From CAXXFQ01 sp963674475 (GTDB lineage Bacteria; Planctomycetota; Planctomycetia; Pirellulales; Thermoguttaceae): DNA of 64,000 nt. Both the position numbers and the translations under genes were made by a program. Within the stretch, counting starts at the first letter, position 1. Each line of letters opens with the position of its first letter. This document shows positions 55,400 through 63,932 of this stretch, piece by piece. The DNA lies in the NCBI GenBank assembly GCA_963674475.2, contig CAXXFQ010000033.1:803887-867886 (forward strand). The letters run 5' to 3'. The notes below the pieces were generated by a model that made no database searches, was not told where the DNA came from, and worked only from the letters and a program-made list of their open reading frames with translations.

Positions 55400-56833
55400 T
55401 TAGGACCCCTCTTGAACCCGCGCGGTCGGGTTCTCAATCCAACCCGCCGGACGCTGGTTCTTGCCGGGCCGGCCGGTGTCGCCCAGGTCTTCCCGGGCAC
55501 GCTCGGCGAGAGTGGTCAGGCGTTTGACGACGTCCGGGTGTTTCTCGGCCAGGTTGTTCCGTTCTTGGAGGTCATCGTCCAAGTTGAAAAGCCGCGGAGC
55601 GTTCGATTTCGCCACGACCCTTCCAAGTTCCTGCTTTTTCTCAAGCGGCAGATACAACTTCCACGGCCCGCTTCGGACGGCCTGCAATTGCTCCTGATGA
55701 TAGTAGTAGATCGCGTCGTGCGGGGATTTTGCTGCCGATTCGTCGAACACAAGCGGCCGGATGTCGCGGCCGTCGATAATCCGATCTGCCGGGGCGTGGG
55801 TGCCAGCGAGTTCAGCGAACGTGGGGAGGAGGTCGATCGTCAGGCACGGTTCGCGGCAGACGGTCCCGGCTGGAACGTGGCCCGGCCAGCGGACGATACA
55901 CGGCACTCGCATTCCGCCTTCCGACGTGCTGTAGCCCCAGCCCTTCAGGGGTTCGTTACTGCCTTGCGGCGGATTGCGCCGCGGCGCCCCGTTATCGGAC
56001 GTCCAGACGACGAGCGTGTTCTCGTCGATGCCGAGTCGCTTGAGCGCCGCCATTATCTCGCCGGTCGACCAATCGAGTTCCTCGACCGAATCGCCCCACA
56101 GACCGTTCTTCGATTTTCCCTGGAATCGCTCGGCGACGTACGGCGTCCGCGTACTGCCCGGCGTGGCGTGCGGCAGGTAGACGAAAAAGGGTCCGTCCTT
56201 GTGCGCCTCGATCCACTCGATCACCTTCTCCGTATACCGCTCGGTCAGTGTGGTTCGATCAACCGGGGCATCGATGACCGTCTGGTTCTCCATCAGTGGA
56301 AGCGGCGGCCACTCGGGGTGGCTTTTTCTCGGCGTCATGTCGTCGCTGTAGGGAATGCCCAACCAATAGTCGAACCCCTGCCGTGTCGGCAGGAAACAGG
56401 GCTGGTCGCCCAGATGCCATTTTCCGACAATCGCCGTCGAATAACCGGCCTTCTTAAGCACCTCCGCCATCGTGATTTCATCCGGATGCAACCCCTTGGG
56501 ACTCACCGGTCGCAACACGGCCCCGCCCTTCTTGTCGACGTGTAAATTCACCCGCCGCGGATAACACCCGGTCATCAGCCCCGCCCGGGACGGCGTGCAA
56601 ACGCCGCTGACGGCATAGAAGTCGGTGAACTTGCGTCCCTCTTCGCAGAGGCGGTCGATATGGGGCGTGCGGTGGAGCGTAGAGCCGAAACACCCGATGT
56701 CGCCGTAGCCGAGATTGTCGCAGAAGATGAGGATGATGTTGGGCTTGGGGGGCGTTTCTTCGGAGGCGAGGGCGGGGAGGGCCGTTGCGGCGAAGAAAAG
56801 GACGGCGAAGGCGGCGGGGATGGTGGATTTCAT
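55400..56833 (-). CDS. Sulfatase (arylsulfatase type)
   Basis: 477 aa from ATG 56833. Signal peptide ending ALPALAS. Sulfatase signature: PNIILIFCDNLGYGDIGCFG (metal aspartates), then SGVCTPSRAGLMTGCYPRR, with the cysteine to be turned into formylglycine (C-T-P-S-R), GKWHLGD, and TLVVWTSDNGAPRRNP as the C-terminal metal site. Planctomycetes encode many such enzymes for algal or mucosal polysaccharides; the specific substrate is not shown. Activation needs an FGE or anaerobic maturase encoded elsewhere, because the FGE-like proteins in this window lack the catalytic cysteines. Confidence 0.95.
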   Translation of the reverse strand: MKSTIPAAFAVLFFAATALPALASEETPPKPNIILIFCDNLGYGDIGCFGSTLHRTPHIDRLCEEGRKFTDFYAVSGVCTPSRAGLMTGCYPRRVNLHVDKKGGAVLRPVSPKGLHPDEITMAEVLKKAGYSTAIVGKWHLGDQPCFLPTRQGFDYWLGIPYSDDMTPRKSHPEWPPLPLMENQTVIDAPVDRTTLTERYTEKVIEWIEAHKDGPFFVYLPHATPGSTRTPYVAERFQGKSKNGLWGDSVEELDWSTGEIMAALKRLGIDENTLVVWTSDNGAPRRNPPQGSNEPLKGWGYSTSEGGMRVPCIVRWPGHVPAGTVCREPCLTIDLLPTFAELAGTHAPADRIIDGRDIRPLVFDESAAKSPHDAIYYYHQEQLQAVRSGPWKLYLPLEKKQELGRVVAKSNAPRLFNLDDDLQERNNLAEKHPDVVKRLTTLAERAREDLGDTGRPGKNQRPAGWIENPTARVQEGS

Positions 56834-57080
56834 GGGACCTGGTTTCGATGTTTCGACGGGTAGGACGGACCTGCAATCTTCTTCCGATTCTAAGGGGTCG
56901 GTTGCGGGGATGCAAGGAAGATGGTGCGGCTGCAAACAGAAGAAGGCCCGTTTATTCCCATCAGCGCTCATGCTTGTCGCGGCCCGCCGTATCGTTTAGA
57001 ATGCTGGTCTGTCCCACCCAACGGCAGCTCGTGGAGAAACGACTCCCGACCCCTTAAATCCGTTCCAACAAGGAAATCGA

Positions 57081-57973
57081 ATGTTTCCCCGAATCGCTAC
57101 CCGACCGTCTGTAATCGCCTCCCTCGGATTCCTCGTATGTACGTCTTTTGTGGCGGCATCTCTATTCGCCGCTCCCCCCGACAAACCGGACAACTCGGTC
57201 TTCTTCATTCAGATGACCGACCCGCAATTATTCGGCGTGTTCGGCGGGAAACGCACGGTCGACAAAGGACTTGACGACGAGGAAACGCTTTTCACCCGGG
57301 CGATCGACCATGCCAACCGCTTGAAGCCGGATTTCGTCGTTATCACCGGCGACTTGGTGCAGAACCAGGGGAAGAAGCCGGAAGAGGTCGACGCGTTCAA
57401 GCGGATCACGAAGAAGCTCGATTCCGGGATTCCGCTCTATCTCGTTTCCGGCAACCACGACGTGACGGCCGATCCGGCCAGTCTGAAGTGGTACCGAGAG
57501 ACGTTTGGGAAGGACTTCTACGCATTCGATGTTGGGGACTGCCGGTTCATCGTTCTTAATACGCAAATCATGCGGAGCGATGACCAGACGAGCGGAGAGG
57601 CCGGCCGACAATTGGCCTGGCTAAAGGAGCAACTCGCCGAGGCAAGCCGTCTTGGCAAAACAATCGTCATCTTCACGCACCAGTCGATTATATTGAAATC
57701 CGACGACGAGCCGACCACCTACTTCAGCCTGCCCCCGAAACCACGCCGACTCTACCTGGACCTGTTCTCCAAGCACAACGTCGCCGCCGTTTTCTCCGGC
57801 CACTACCACCGCAACGCCAAGGCGGCGCACGGCGGCGTCGACTACGTCACCACCTCCGCCGTCTGCATGCCCCTGGGCAAGCGACCCGCCGGGGATGCGG
57901 CTTGGTTCGGGTGCGCGATGGGAAGGTGGAGCAGAAGTATTATTCGCTGGATGAAGTGCCGGCGACTCCGTAA
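57081..57973 (+). CDS. Secreted calcineurin-like metallophosphoesterase, one frame shift near its end
   Basis: About 297 aa corrected. AAGGAAATCGA precedes ATG 57081. Signal peptide ends near LFAAP. Metal-site motifs in order: QMTDPQLFG, VVITGDLVQNQG, LVSGNHDVT, VIFTHQSII, and FSGHYHRNAK. A one-base shift near 57890-57895 changes the frame: the natural ending is VRVRDGKVEQKYYSLDEVPA with stop at 57973, rather than the longer open frame to 58019. Such enzymes hydrolyse phosphodiesters or nucleotides outside the cytoplasm. Divergent from the sulfatase gene. Confidence 0.88.
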
Positions 57974-58027
57974 CGCCTTCGTTGCTTTGCCGATAGAAGA
58001 GAGAGTATGGCCAAATTGACGAAGACG

Positions 58028-58570
58028 TCAGAATGGCACGCGGGGGTCTTGACGGCGGTCGCTCAGCCGGAGCGAAGATCCCGATCGTTCACACTGGGCG
58101 TTTGAGCGAGCGCTTCGTACGGTTTTGATTATCGTCGGCACTCGTCGCCGGAATGCGGTTCTCTTCATGTCTGAGTCCGCCTCAAGCAAAAGCCGATAAA
58201 CCAGTTGGTTGGGGAAACTATACGCAAGCCACAAGCTCTCGTCGTTGTAATAGATTTCGGCCAGTGCAGCGGCGACTCCCGGTGATCGTGACAGTCCCGC
58301 TTCGCAGTGGATTAGAAACACTTCCACCTCGTCCCACATACGGTCCACAAAATCGAGCAATTCTCGTGCAAGAGCCGGAGTAAAGGCATCGTCTCGGTTT
58401 GGATCGTCCGTATCTGCAAACGCAAGCCGCAGGAGGCCTCGGCGGTTGGTCGTAGACAGATCGGCGAAGCCGTCGTCGGTCGTGTTGATCGAAATCGCCG
58501 CCCAAGGCCGATCGCACCGGAATATACCGGCGTTCCAGAACGACCGGACTTCGAACTTCTTGCGTTTCAT
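58028..58570 (-). CDS. Dual-specificity/tyrosine phosphatase-like protein
   Basis: 180 aa. The sequence VEVFLIHCEAGLSRSPGVAA contains the HCxxGxxRS phosphatase loop with catalytic cysteine and arginine; preceding LAFADTDDPNRDDAFTPALA has aspartates in the expected general-acid position. Upstream segment AISINTTDDGFADLSTTNR aligns with the usual first beta strand area. The last 40 residues are basic and not conserved and may reflect a shift or read-through. Its target could be protein phosphotyrosine/serine or an inositol/nucleotide phosphate. Convergent with the metallophosphoesterase gene. Confidence 0.68.
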   Translation of the reverse strand: MKRKKFEVRSFWNAGIFRCDRPWAAISINTTDDGFADLSTTNRRGLLRLAFADTDDPNRDDAFTPALARELLDFVDRMWDEVEVFLIHCEAGLSRSPGVAAALAEIYYNDESLWLAYSFPNQLVYRLLLEADSDMKRTAFRRRVPTIIKTVRSARSNAQCERSGSSLRLSDRRQDPRVPF

Positions 58571-58605
58571 GGCCTTTCCTCCGATTTCCGCGTCGCTCCC
58601 GTCCT

Positions 58606-58625
58606 GTCGGGAAACGATTCCCGAC
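58606..58625. repeat. 8-bp stem hairpin
   Basis: GTCGGGAAacgaTTCCCGAC, stem of eight pairs and tetraloop ACGA, 36 bp upstream of the dual-specificity phosphatase-like gene start on its strand. It could be part of a dispersed repeat shared with 57045-57062. Confidence 0.55.
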
Positions 58626-58733
58626 CCCTTTGATCCGTCTCGGGGAGTTCATTTTGACGACGTTTATCCCTGGCCGAAAGGGGTAGGGACGGGATTTGTG
58701 GGAGATGAAGCTCGGAGTGGACGGCAACCGTTT

Positions 58734-58763
58734 CCTAATCCTGTAGATCCTGTTAATCCTGTC
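58734..58763. repeat. Short TAATCCTGT tandem repeat
   Basis: Three units of the CTAATCCTGTAGAT / CCTGTTAATCCTGTC text occur in 30 bp. This telomere-like text is a frequent intergenic repeat in planctomycetes and relatives. No function known. Confidence 0.5.
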
Positions 58764-59073
58764 TTCTCTTCTTCCTTGGTAGTTTCCTACCGGGCGTCGG
58801 TTCGGAGGGCTATTAGAAGGACCTACTTGAAGGCCCCATCACGTAGAGGCTCCCTCTCGGATTTCCGCCCCCCAATCACGCGGGCCGTCGGATTGCCCAG
58901 AGTGATGGTGAGGGGGTGTTTCGTGGGGGATGAACTCAGTACAATGTTATTGACCGGAAGGCTTCCCAACCGTCCCGAGGCCGTGTCTCACCAGACCTTC
59001 GACGCGATGGCCTCAAGTCCTCTCCTGGAAGGCAACGTGGCAGGTGGAGTCGCGTTCTCCCAACAGAATAGCC

Positions 59074-59721
59074 ATGGAAAAAAAGCCGAGAAAACGTACC
59101 GACCGATACGATGTCTCCGGAAACGTGGAGGCCCAGTATGTTGACGAGGCCGAAACCGTGCTGGTCAACAAAAAGGGAATCACGGATCTTCGGACACTCC
59201 AGGTCGAGGAAGAGGAGGCCCTGGCTCAGGCATACGAAGCCTTGCTCAACGAGGTCCGGATCGATACCCCGATCACATGCAACCTTCTGTTGCACATCCA
59301 TGATCGCATCTTCGGCCGGCTCTACAATTGGGCCGGTCGATGGCGGACAGTCTGGATCAAACAGCCGGGCGTTACGTGGCCTCCCCCCGACTTTCTGGTG
59401 TCCAACATGGAAACGTTCGAGAAAGAAGTCCTTGCCAAGTACCCTGCCGGGCAAATCAAGGACGAAGAGACCTTCTGCCGTGCTATCGGCGAGATCCAGG
59501 GCGAATTCCTGGTACTCCACCCCTTCCGGGAAGGCAATGCCCGAACGATCAAACTGGCCACCAACCTCTTGTCATCGCAAACCGGCAGACCCTTGTTGAA
59601 ATACGACAGTAGCGAAGCGGGGAAAGAGCAATATATAGAGGCAGCGAAAAGGGCCTTCAAACGAGACTATGCCCCGATAACCAAGATCATTCAGCAGGCG
59701 TTAGCAGAGGCGCAGAAATAG
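59074..59721 (+). CDS. fic: Fic/DOC family protein (AMPylase-type)
   Basis: 215 aa from ATG 59074. Fic proteins transfer AMP or another nucleotide group to target hydroxyls. The core is LLLHIHDRIFGRLYNWAGRW, then EIQGEFLVLHPFREGNARTI, which contains the HPFx(D/E)GN(G/A)R motif with the catalytic histidine (the third loop glycine is alanine here). The 60-residue N-terminal part is helical (VEEEEALAQAYEALLNEVR) without a clear S/TxxxE(G/N) inhibitory motif. A possible inhibitor is encoded on the opposite strand overlapping its 3' end. Start chosen as the ATG after AACAGAATAGCC; the upstream frame reaches 59044. Confidence 0.88.
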   Translation: MEKKPRKRTDRYDVSGNVEAQYVDEAETVLVNKKGITDLRTLQVEEEEALAQAYEALLNEVRIDTPITCNLLLHIHDRIFGRLYNWAGRWRTVWIKQPGVTWPPPDFLVSNMETFEKEVLAKYPAGQIKDEETFCRAIGEIQGEFLVLHPFREGNARTIKLATNLLSSQTGRPLLKYDSSEAGKEQYIEAAKRAFKRDYAPITKIIQQALAEAQK

Positions 59722-59890
59722 CCTCCAACTGCCGCAGAATCCGTTGCCTGGTCGCTTCCTGCAACGGCGGCAGCCCCTCGATGACGCTATCACGTTCAAT
59801 GACATCCAAAATCTGCTCATGCCGCCGCGCATCATCCTGCAGCCACGGACAAGCGTCTTTCAGCGTCAGTCCTTTTCCAAATGACATCAT
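59687..59890 (-). CDS. Candidate Fic antitoxin/inhibitor, convergent and overlapping
   Basis: 67 aa from ATG 59890 (another ATG at 59887; a TTG at 59920 would lengthen it). The central segment VIERDSVIEGLPPL resembles the inhibitory helix S/TxxxE(G/N) of Fic regulators (here D-S-V-I-E-G, with aspartate at the usual S/T position). It is preceded by a short helical region (ACPWLQDDARRHEQILDV) and followed by QEATRQRILRQLEA. TATAAT at 59902-59897 lies just before the start. Its last 12 codons overlap fic antisense. Size and motif suit a small antitoxin, but the arrangement is unusual and other explanations are possible. Confidence 0.5.
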   Translation of the reverse strand: MMSFGKGLTLKDACPWLQDDARRHEQILDVIERDSVIEGLPPLQEATRQRILRQLEAISAPLLTPAE

Positions 59891-60162
59891 AACTCTCATT
59901 ATACCATGCCAACGGGCCAATTCGAAGGGGAACGCAATGAGTTTGACGGCGCCCGATATTAGATAATCGTCTATTGATCCAGGGCGGCCCCGCGCCCTGC
60001 CCCGGGCCGGAATGTTGGCCCCCTTCGTGGCATTTGACGATGGACAGCACCACCCGCCAATCCCCGTAGGCGTTTTCCGGCATTCCCCTATAATATGACG
60101 GCGTCACCCTGTTTCTCCCCTTCGTCCACGGACCGGATTTTTCAGAAAAAGAGACAAGAATT
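59891..60162. other. Intergenic region upstream of polA
   Basis: 272 bp. TATAAT at 60089-60094 could be a -10 box for polA, but the -35 area (GTAGGC) is poor. Open frames on the minus strand here do not resemble known proteins. Confidence 0.35.
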
Positions 60163-63059
60163 ATGAGTCACGCCCCCGAGCAAGGCTTTTTGTTCGACAA
60201 GGAGGAGAAGCCCGAGGCGTCCGCGCAGGGCGAAACGGCGAAGCCGGCGGCGGCTGGGGCACAACAGCTTGATCTGGCTCCTATCCCGAGCGATCCGGCC
60301 CTCGGTTCCGATCCGCCGGAGGACTTTCAGGGGAAGTCGGTTTGGGTGATTGACGCCCATTCGCTCATTCATCAGGTCTTCCACGCCCTCCCCGAGATGA
60401 CCAGTCCTCGTGGGGAGCCGGTGGGGGCCGTTTTTGGCTTCACCCGGGATATATTCTCGATCCTCACTGCCTACAATCCGGACTACCTCTTCTGCGCATT
60501 CGACATGCCCGGCAAGACGTTTCGGCATGATCTGTATGAGGAGTACAAAATCCAGCGGCCGCCGATGCATGAGGATCTGGTGCCCCAGATTCCGATGATT
60601 CGGCAATTGCTGCAAACGATGGGCATTCCGGCGATCGGGGCGGAAGGGTACGAGGCGGACGACGTCCTGGCGACCATTGCCGAAATCGTGGATCAACGGG
60701 GGGGGAAGGGCTTCCTGGTCACCGCCGATAAGGATTGCCGCCAACTCATCACCGACCGCGTCAAAGTGGTTAATATGCGGAAAAAAGATAAGGTGATCTA
60801 TGACGCCGACGCCCTCATGGAGGACTGGGGAATCCGCCCCGATCAGGTCGTCGATTTCCAATCGCTGGTCGGCGACTCCGTCGACAACGTGCCGGGCGTG
60901 CCGCTGATCGGGCCGAAGATCGCGAAGGAACTGCTCCAGAAGTACGAAACGCTCGAGTCGGTCCTCGACCACGCGAGCGAGATTTCCGGAAAGAAACGCA
61001 AGCAGAACCTCATGGAGGGTCGCGAGCAGGCGATGCTCAGCCGCGACCTCGTCCGGCTCGACCGCAATACGCCGGTCGTCATTGACTGGAACCAGGGCCG
61101 CGTCACGCCGTTCGACAAGGGGACCGATCTCCGCCGTTTTCGACGAACTCGGTTTCCGCAGCCTCCGCAGGGACCTCGACAAGTTCGAACAGGCTGAAGG
61201 GGGCGAAGAGCCCGTTGAAGCGACGCCGCCGCCGGAATTCAACGTCACTTACCGGCTGGTCGACTCGCTTGAGAAACTCGACGAGATTGTCGGCGAACTG
61301 AAGAAACAAGAGCGTTTCTCAATCGACACGGAAACGACCTCGCTCTGGCCACGCTGGGCGGAATTGGTCGGGATTTCGCTGGCCTGGAAAGAAGAACGAG
61401 GCGTGGTACATTCCGATTCGTTCTCCCGAGGGCGAAAAGGCGCTCGACGAAAAGGAGGTCATTGGCCGCCTCCGACCGGTTCTCGAAAGCCCCAAGATCG
61501 AGAAGATTGGTCAGAATCTGAAATACGACATGATCGTCCTCCGTGGTGCCGGCGTCGAACTGGCCGGTCCGTTGTTCGACACGATGGTCGCCGACTACCT
61601 GCTCGATCCGGGCGGACGCAGCCACGGGCTGGACAGCCTGAGCGAACGGTTCCTGCATCACGAGACGATCAAGATCGACGAGCTGATCGGCAAGGGCAAG
61701 AATCAGAAGTCGATGGACACGGTTCCGCTCGACAAAATCGTCGACTACGCGGCCGAGGACGCAATCATCCCGTTCCTGATCCGGCCGATCGTGAAGTCGC
61801 AGATGGAGGCGTCTTCACTTCTGGATCTGTTCACCGATCTGGAAATGCCGCTGATCGAGACGTTGGTCGAGATGGAATTCAACGGGGTCACGGTTGACCG
61901 GGAGCAACTCGCCGAGTTGAGCAAGCGCTATCAAGAGCGGATGGACAAGGTCGAGGGGGAAATCTACGAAACCGCCGGCAGGCCTTTCAATATCGGTTCC
62001 CCTAAGCAACTCCAAGAGATTCTCTTCGAGGAACTGGGCCTTCCGGTGATCAAGAAGGGAAAGACCGGCCCAAGCACCGACGCCGCGGTCCTGGAGGAAC
62101 TCGCCCCCCAACACGTGCATTCCCGGCGAAGATTCTGGAGTACCGGCGATACGCGAAACTGAAAAACACCTACGTCGACGCCATCCCCGAGATGATCTGT
62201 CCGAAGACGGGGCGTGTTCATGCCTCGTTTAATCAGGTCGTTGCGGCGACGGGTCGGCTTAGTTCCAGCGACCCCAACCTGCAGAACATCCCGGTCCGCT
62301 CGGAGGAAAGTCGCGAAATCCGCTCCGCCTTCATTCCACGCGAGAAGGACAGGGTCTTCGTCGCGGCCGACTACTCGCAGATTGAACTGCGGATGCTGGC
62401 CCATTGCTCCCAGGACGAACACCTCTTGGCGGCATTTGCCCGGGACGAAGACATTCACGCCCGGGTGGCGGCGCAGGTGACACGGAGTGTCCATCGAAGA
62501 GGTCACTTCGGATATGCGGCGAGCGGCAAAAGCGGTGAATTTCGGGATTATCTACGGCCAAAGCGCGTTCGGGCTGGCGAAGCAACTCGGGATCGACAAG
62601 AGCGAGGCCGGGGTGTTTATTGAGGGGTATTTTGAAGAATATCCCGGAATTTCGCGATTTTTGGATGGGGTACTGGCGGATTGTCGCCAAAATGGGTATG
62701 TTAAGACTATTCTGGGTCGTCGGCGGTTTATCCGCGGGATCCGCGAGCGAATCGTCGGCCAGAAGAATTTCGCGGAACGGACCGCGATCAACACGGTAAT
62801 TCAAGGTTCGGCGGCCGATCTGATCAAACAAGCAATGATCGCCGTGTATCGGCGGATGCGGCGTGATCGGGTGCCGGGGCTTCTCCTTTTGCAAATTCAC
62901 GACGAACTCATCTTCGAAACCCCTTCCTCGGAGGCGGATTCCCTGGCAAGTCTCGTGGTCGACGAAATGTCCCGAGCCGCGCAACTGGATGTTCCCCTGA
63001 AGGTAGACGTCAAGATCGGCCCCAATTGGGCGGATGTGGCGCCCTGGTTGGAGCCCTGA
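60163..63059 (+). CDS. polA: DNA polymerase I, with several frame shifts
   Basis: About 965 aa when corrected. A non-conserved, alanine/glutamate-rich extension of about 50 residues precedes the 5'-3' exonuclease: VWVIDAHSLIHQVFHALPEM, FCAFDMPGKTFRHDLYEEYK, GYEADDVLATIAEI, FLVTADKDCRQL and LVGDSVDNVPGVPLIGPKIA. The 3'-5' exonuclease-like domain has RFSIDTETTSLWP and EKIGQNLKYDMIVLRGAGVE. Polymerase motifs: VFVAADYSQIELRMLAHCSQ (A), DMRRAAKAVNFGIIYGQSAF (B), LLLLQIHDELIFETP (C). Shifts lie near 61125, 61410, 62118 and 62480; every motif is kept. It leads a plus-strand run with coaE and probable rho. The 3'-5' site keeps D-x-E, so proofreading may be active. Confidence 0.95.
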
Positions 63060-63111
63060 CGGGGAGATGGACGCAGTATACCCTGGAAATGAGCGCCCGT
63101 TTCCTCACGGA

Positions 63112-63714
63112 ATGCGTATTATCGGGTTGACTGGCGGGATTGCCTCCGGAAAAACCGTGGTCGCGAAGGCGTTTGAGGATTTAGGAGCCGTATGCCTGGA
63201 CGCGGATCGCGCGGGACACGCCGCGCTGGAAGCCCCTGACGTTGTCGAGGCAATCCGCGACCGTTGGGGGGACACCGTCGTTACGTCGGACGGAAAGGTC
63301 CGTCGGCCTGAAGTGGCCAAACGTGTGTTCGACCCGGTCCACGGCCCAGACGAGCGCGCATTTTTGGAACGGTTGACGCATCCGCGGATCGCCCGGTTGC
63401 TCGGCGCGGAGGCCGAGCAGGCGGCGGCAGCGGGTTGTCGAATTGCGGTCCTTGACGCCGCCCTCCTTTTTGAGGCGAAATGGGATCGTGTGTGCGACCT
63501 CGTGGTTTTCGTCGACGCCCCCCGCCCTACGCGCTTGGCTCGCGCCTTAAGCCGCGGGTGGAGTGAAATGGATTTTACGGATAGGGAAGCTGCGCAGTTT
63601 AGCGTGAATTCCAAGAGAGAGCGTGCCGATGAAGTTATTGATAATTCGGGCTCCCTCGATTATGTTCAAAACCAGGTGGAGCGCCTGTGGCGCACCTGCC
63701 TGGAGAACGACTGA
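63112..63714 (+). CDS. coaE: Dephospho-CoA kinase
   Basis: 200 aa from ATG 63112 (MRIIGLTGGIASGKTVVAKA); an ATG at 63067 would add 15 residues. Last step of coenzyme A synthesis. Walker A GGIASGKT, CLDADRAGH (substrate aspartates), HPRIARLLGAEAEQAAAAGC, LDAALLFEAKWDRVCDLVVF and R-x-x-x-A-L-S-R-G as the lid. The last residues DEVIDNSGSLDYVQNQVERL are the usual CoaE end. It follows polA by 52 bp. Intact, no frame shift. Confidence 0.94.
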   Translation: MRIIGLTGGIASGKTVVAKAFEDLGAVCLDADRAGHAALEAPDVVEAIRDRWGDTVVTSDGKVRRPEVAKRVFDPVHGPDERAFLERLTHPRIARLLGAEAEQAAAAGCRIAVLDAALLFEAKWDRVCDLVVFVDAPRPTRLARALSRGWSEMDFTDREAAQFSVNSKRERADEVIDNSGSLDYVQNQVERLWRTCLEND

Positions 63715-63797
63715 GGCGAAAAGGGAGCCGGTTCAAGAGATTGCCGCGCGGCGTTTTGCGCGGCCAAGCCGACCGGATTTCCCAACAGATCGCCTCA

Positions 63798-63819
63798 GCA
63801 ACTCGGCAAGCCGAGTTGC
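63798..63819 (+). terminator. Hairpin with downstream T-rich tract between coaE and probable rho
   Basis: GCAACTCGG-caag-CCGAGTTGC forms a perfect 9-bp stem with a four-base loop, followed by GTTGTCCTTGTTTTCCC. A weaker hairpin, GCCGCGC .. GCGCGGC with an 8-nt loop, lies at about 63742-63763. This could terminate the polA-coaE transcript or attenuate expression of the following gene. Confidence 0.5.
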
Positions 63820-63932
63820 GTTGTCCTTGTTTTCCCTCCTTTTCCCTCCTTGTTTCCTTTTCCCACAAGGGCTTTGATCCTCATCATCTCGGTCCGTCCG
63901 GACCCCCGTCCCGTCTCCTCAGGAGATGACTC

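Larger units (their letters stand above)
58571..59073. other. 503-bp region with dispersed repeats, no supported gene
   Basis: Contains a hairpin GTCGGGAAacgaTTCCCGAC at 58606-58625, followed by a text (CGATTCCCGACCCCTTTGAT) that resembles 57045-57062 (CGACTCCCGACCCC), and an 11-nt type repeat CCTAATCCTGTAGATCCTGT continuing to 58763. Open frames across it show no family. Confidence 0.45.

Noticed and set aside
58446..59144. 232-aa plus-strand open frame
   Set aside because: It crosses repeats, overlaps the phosphatase-like and fic genes in another frame, and matches no family.
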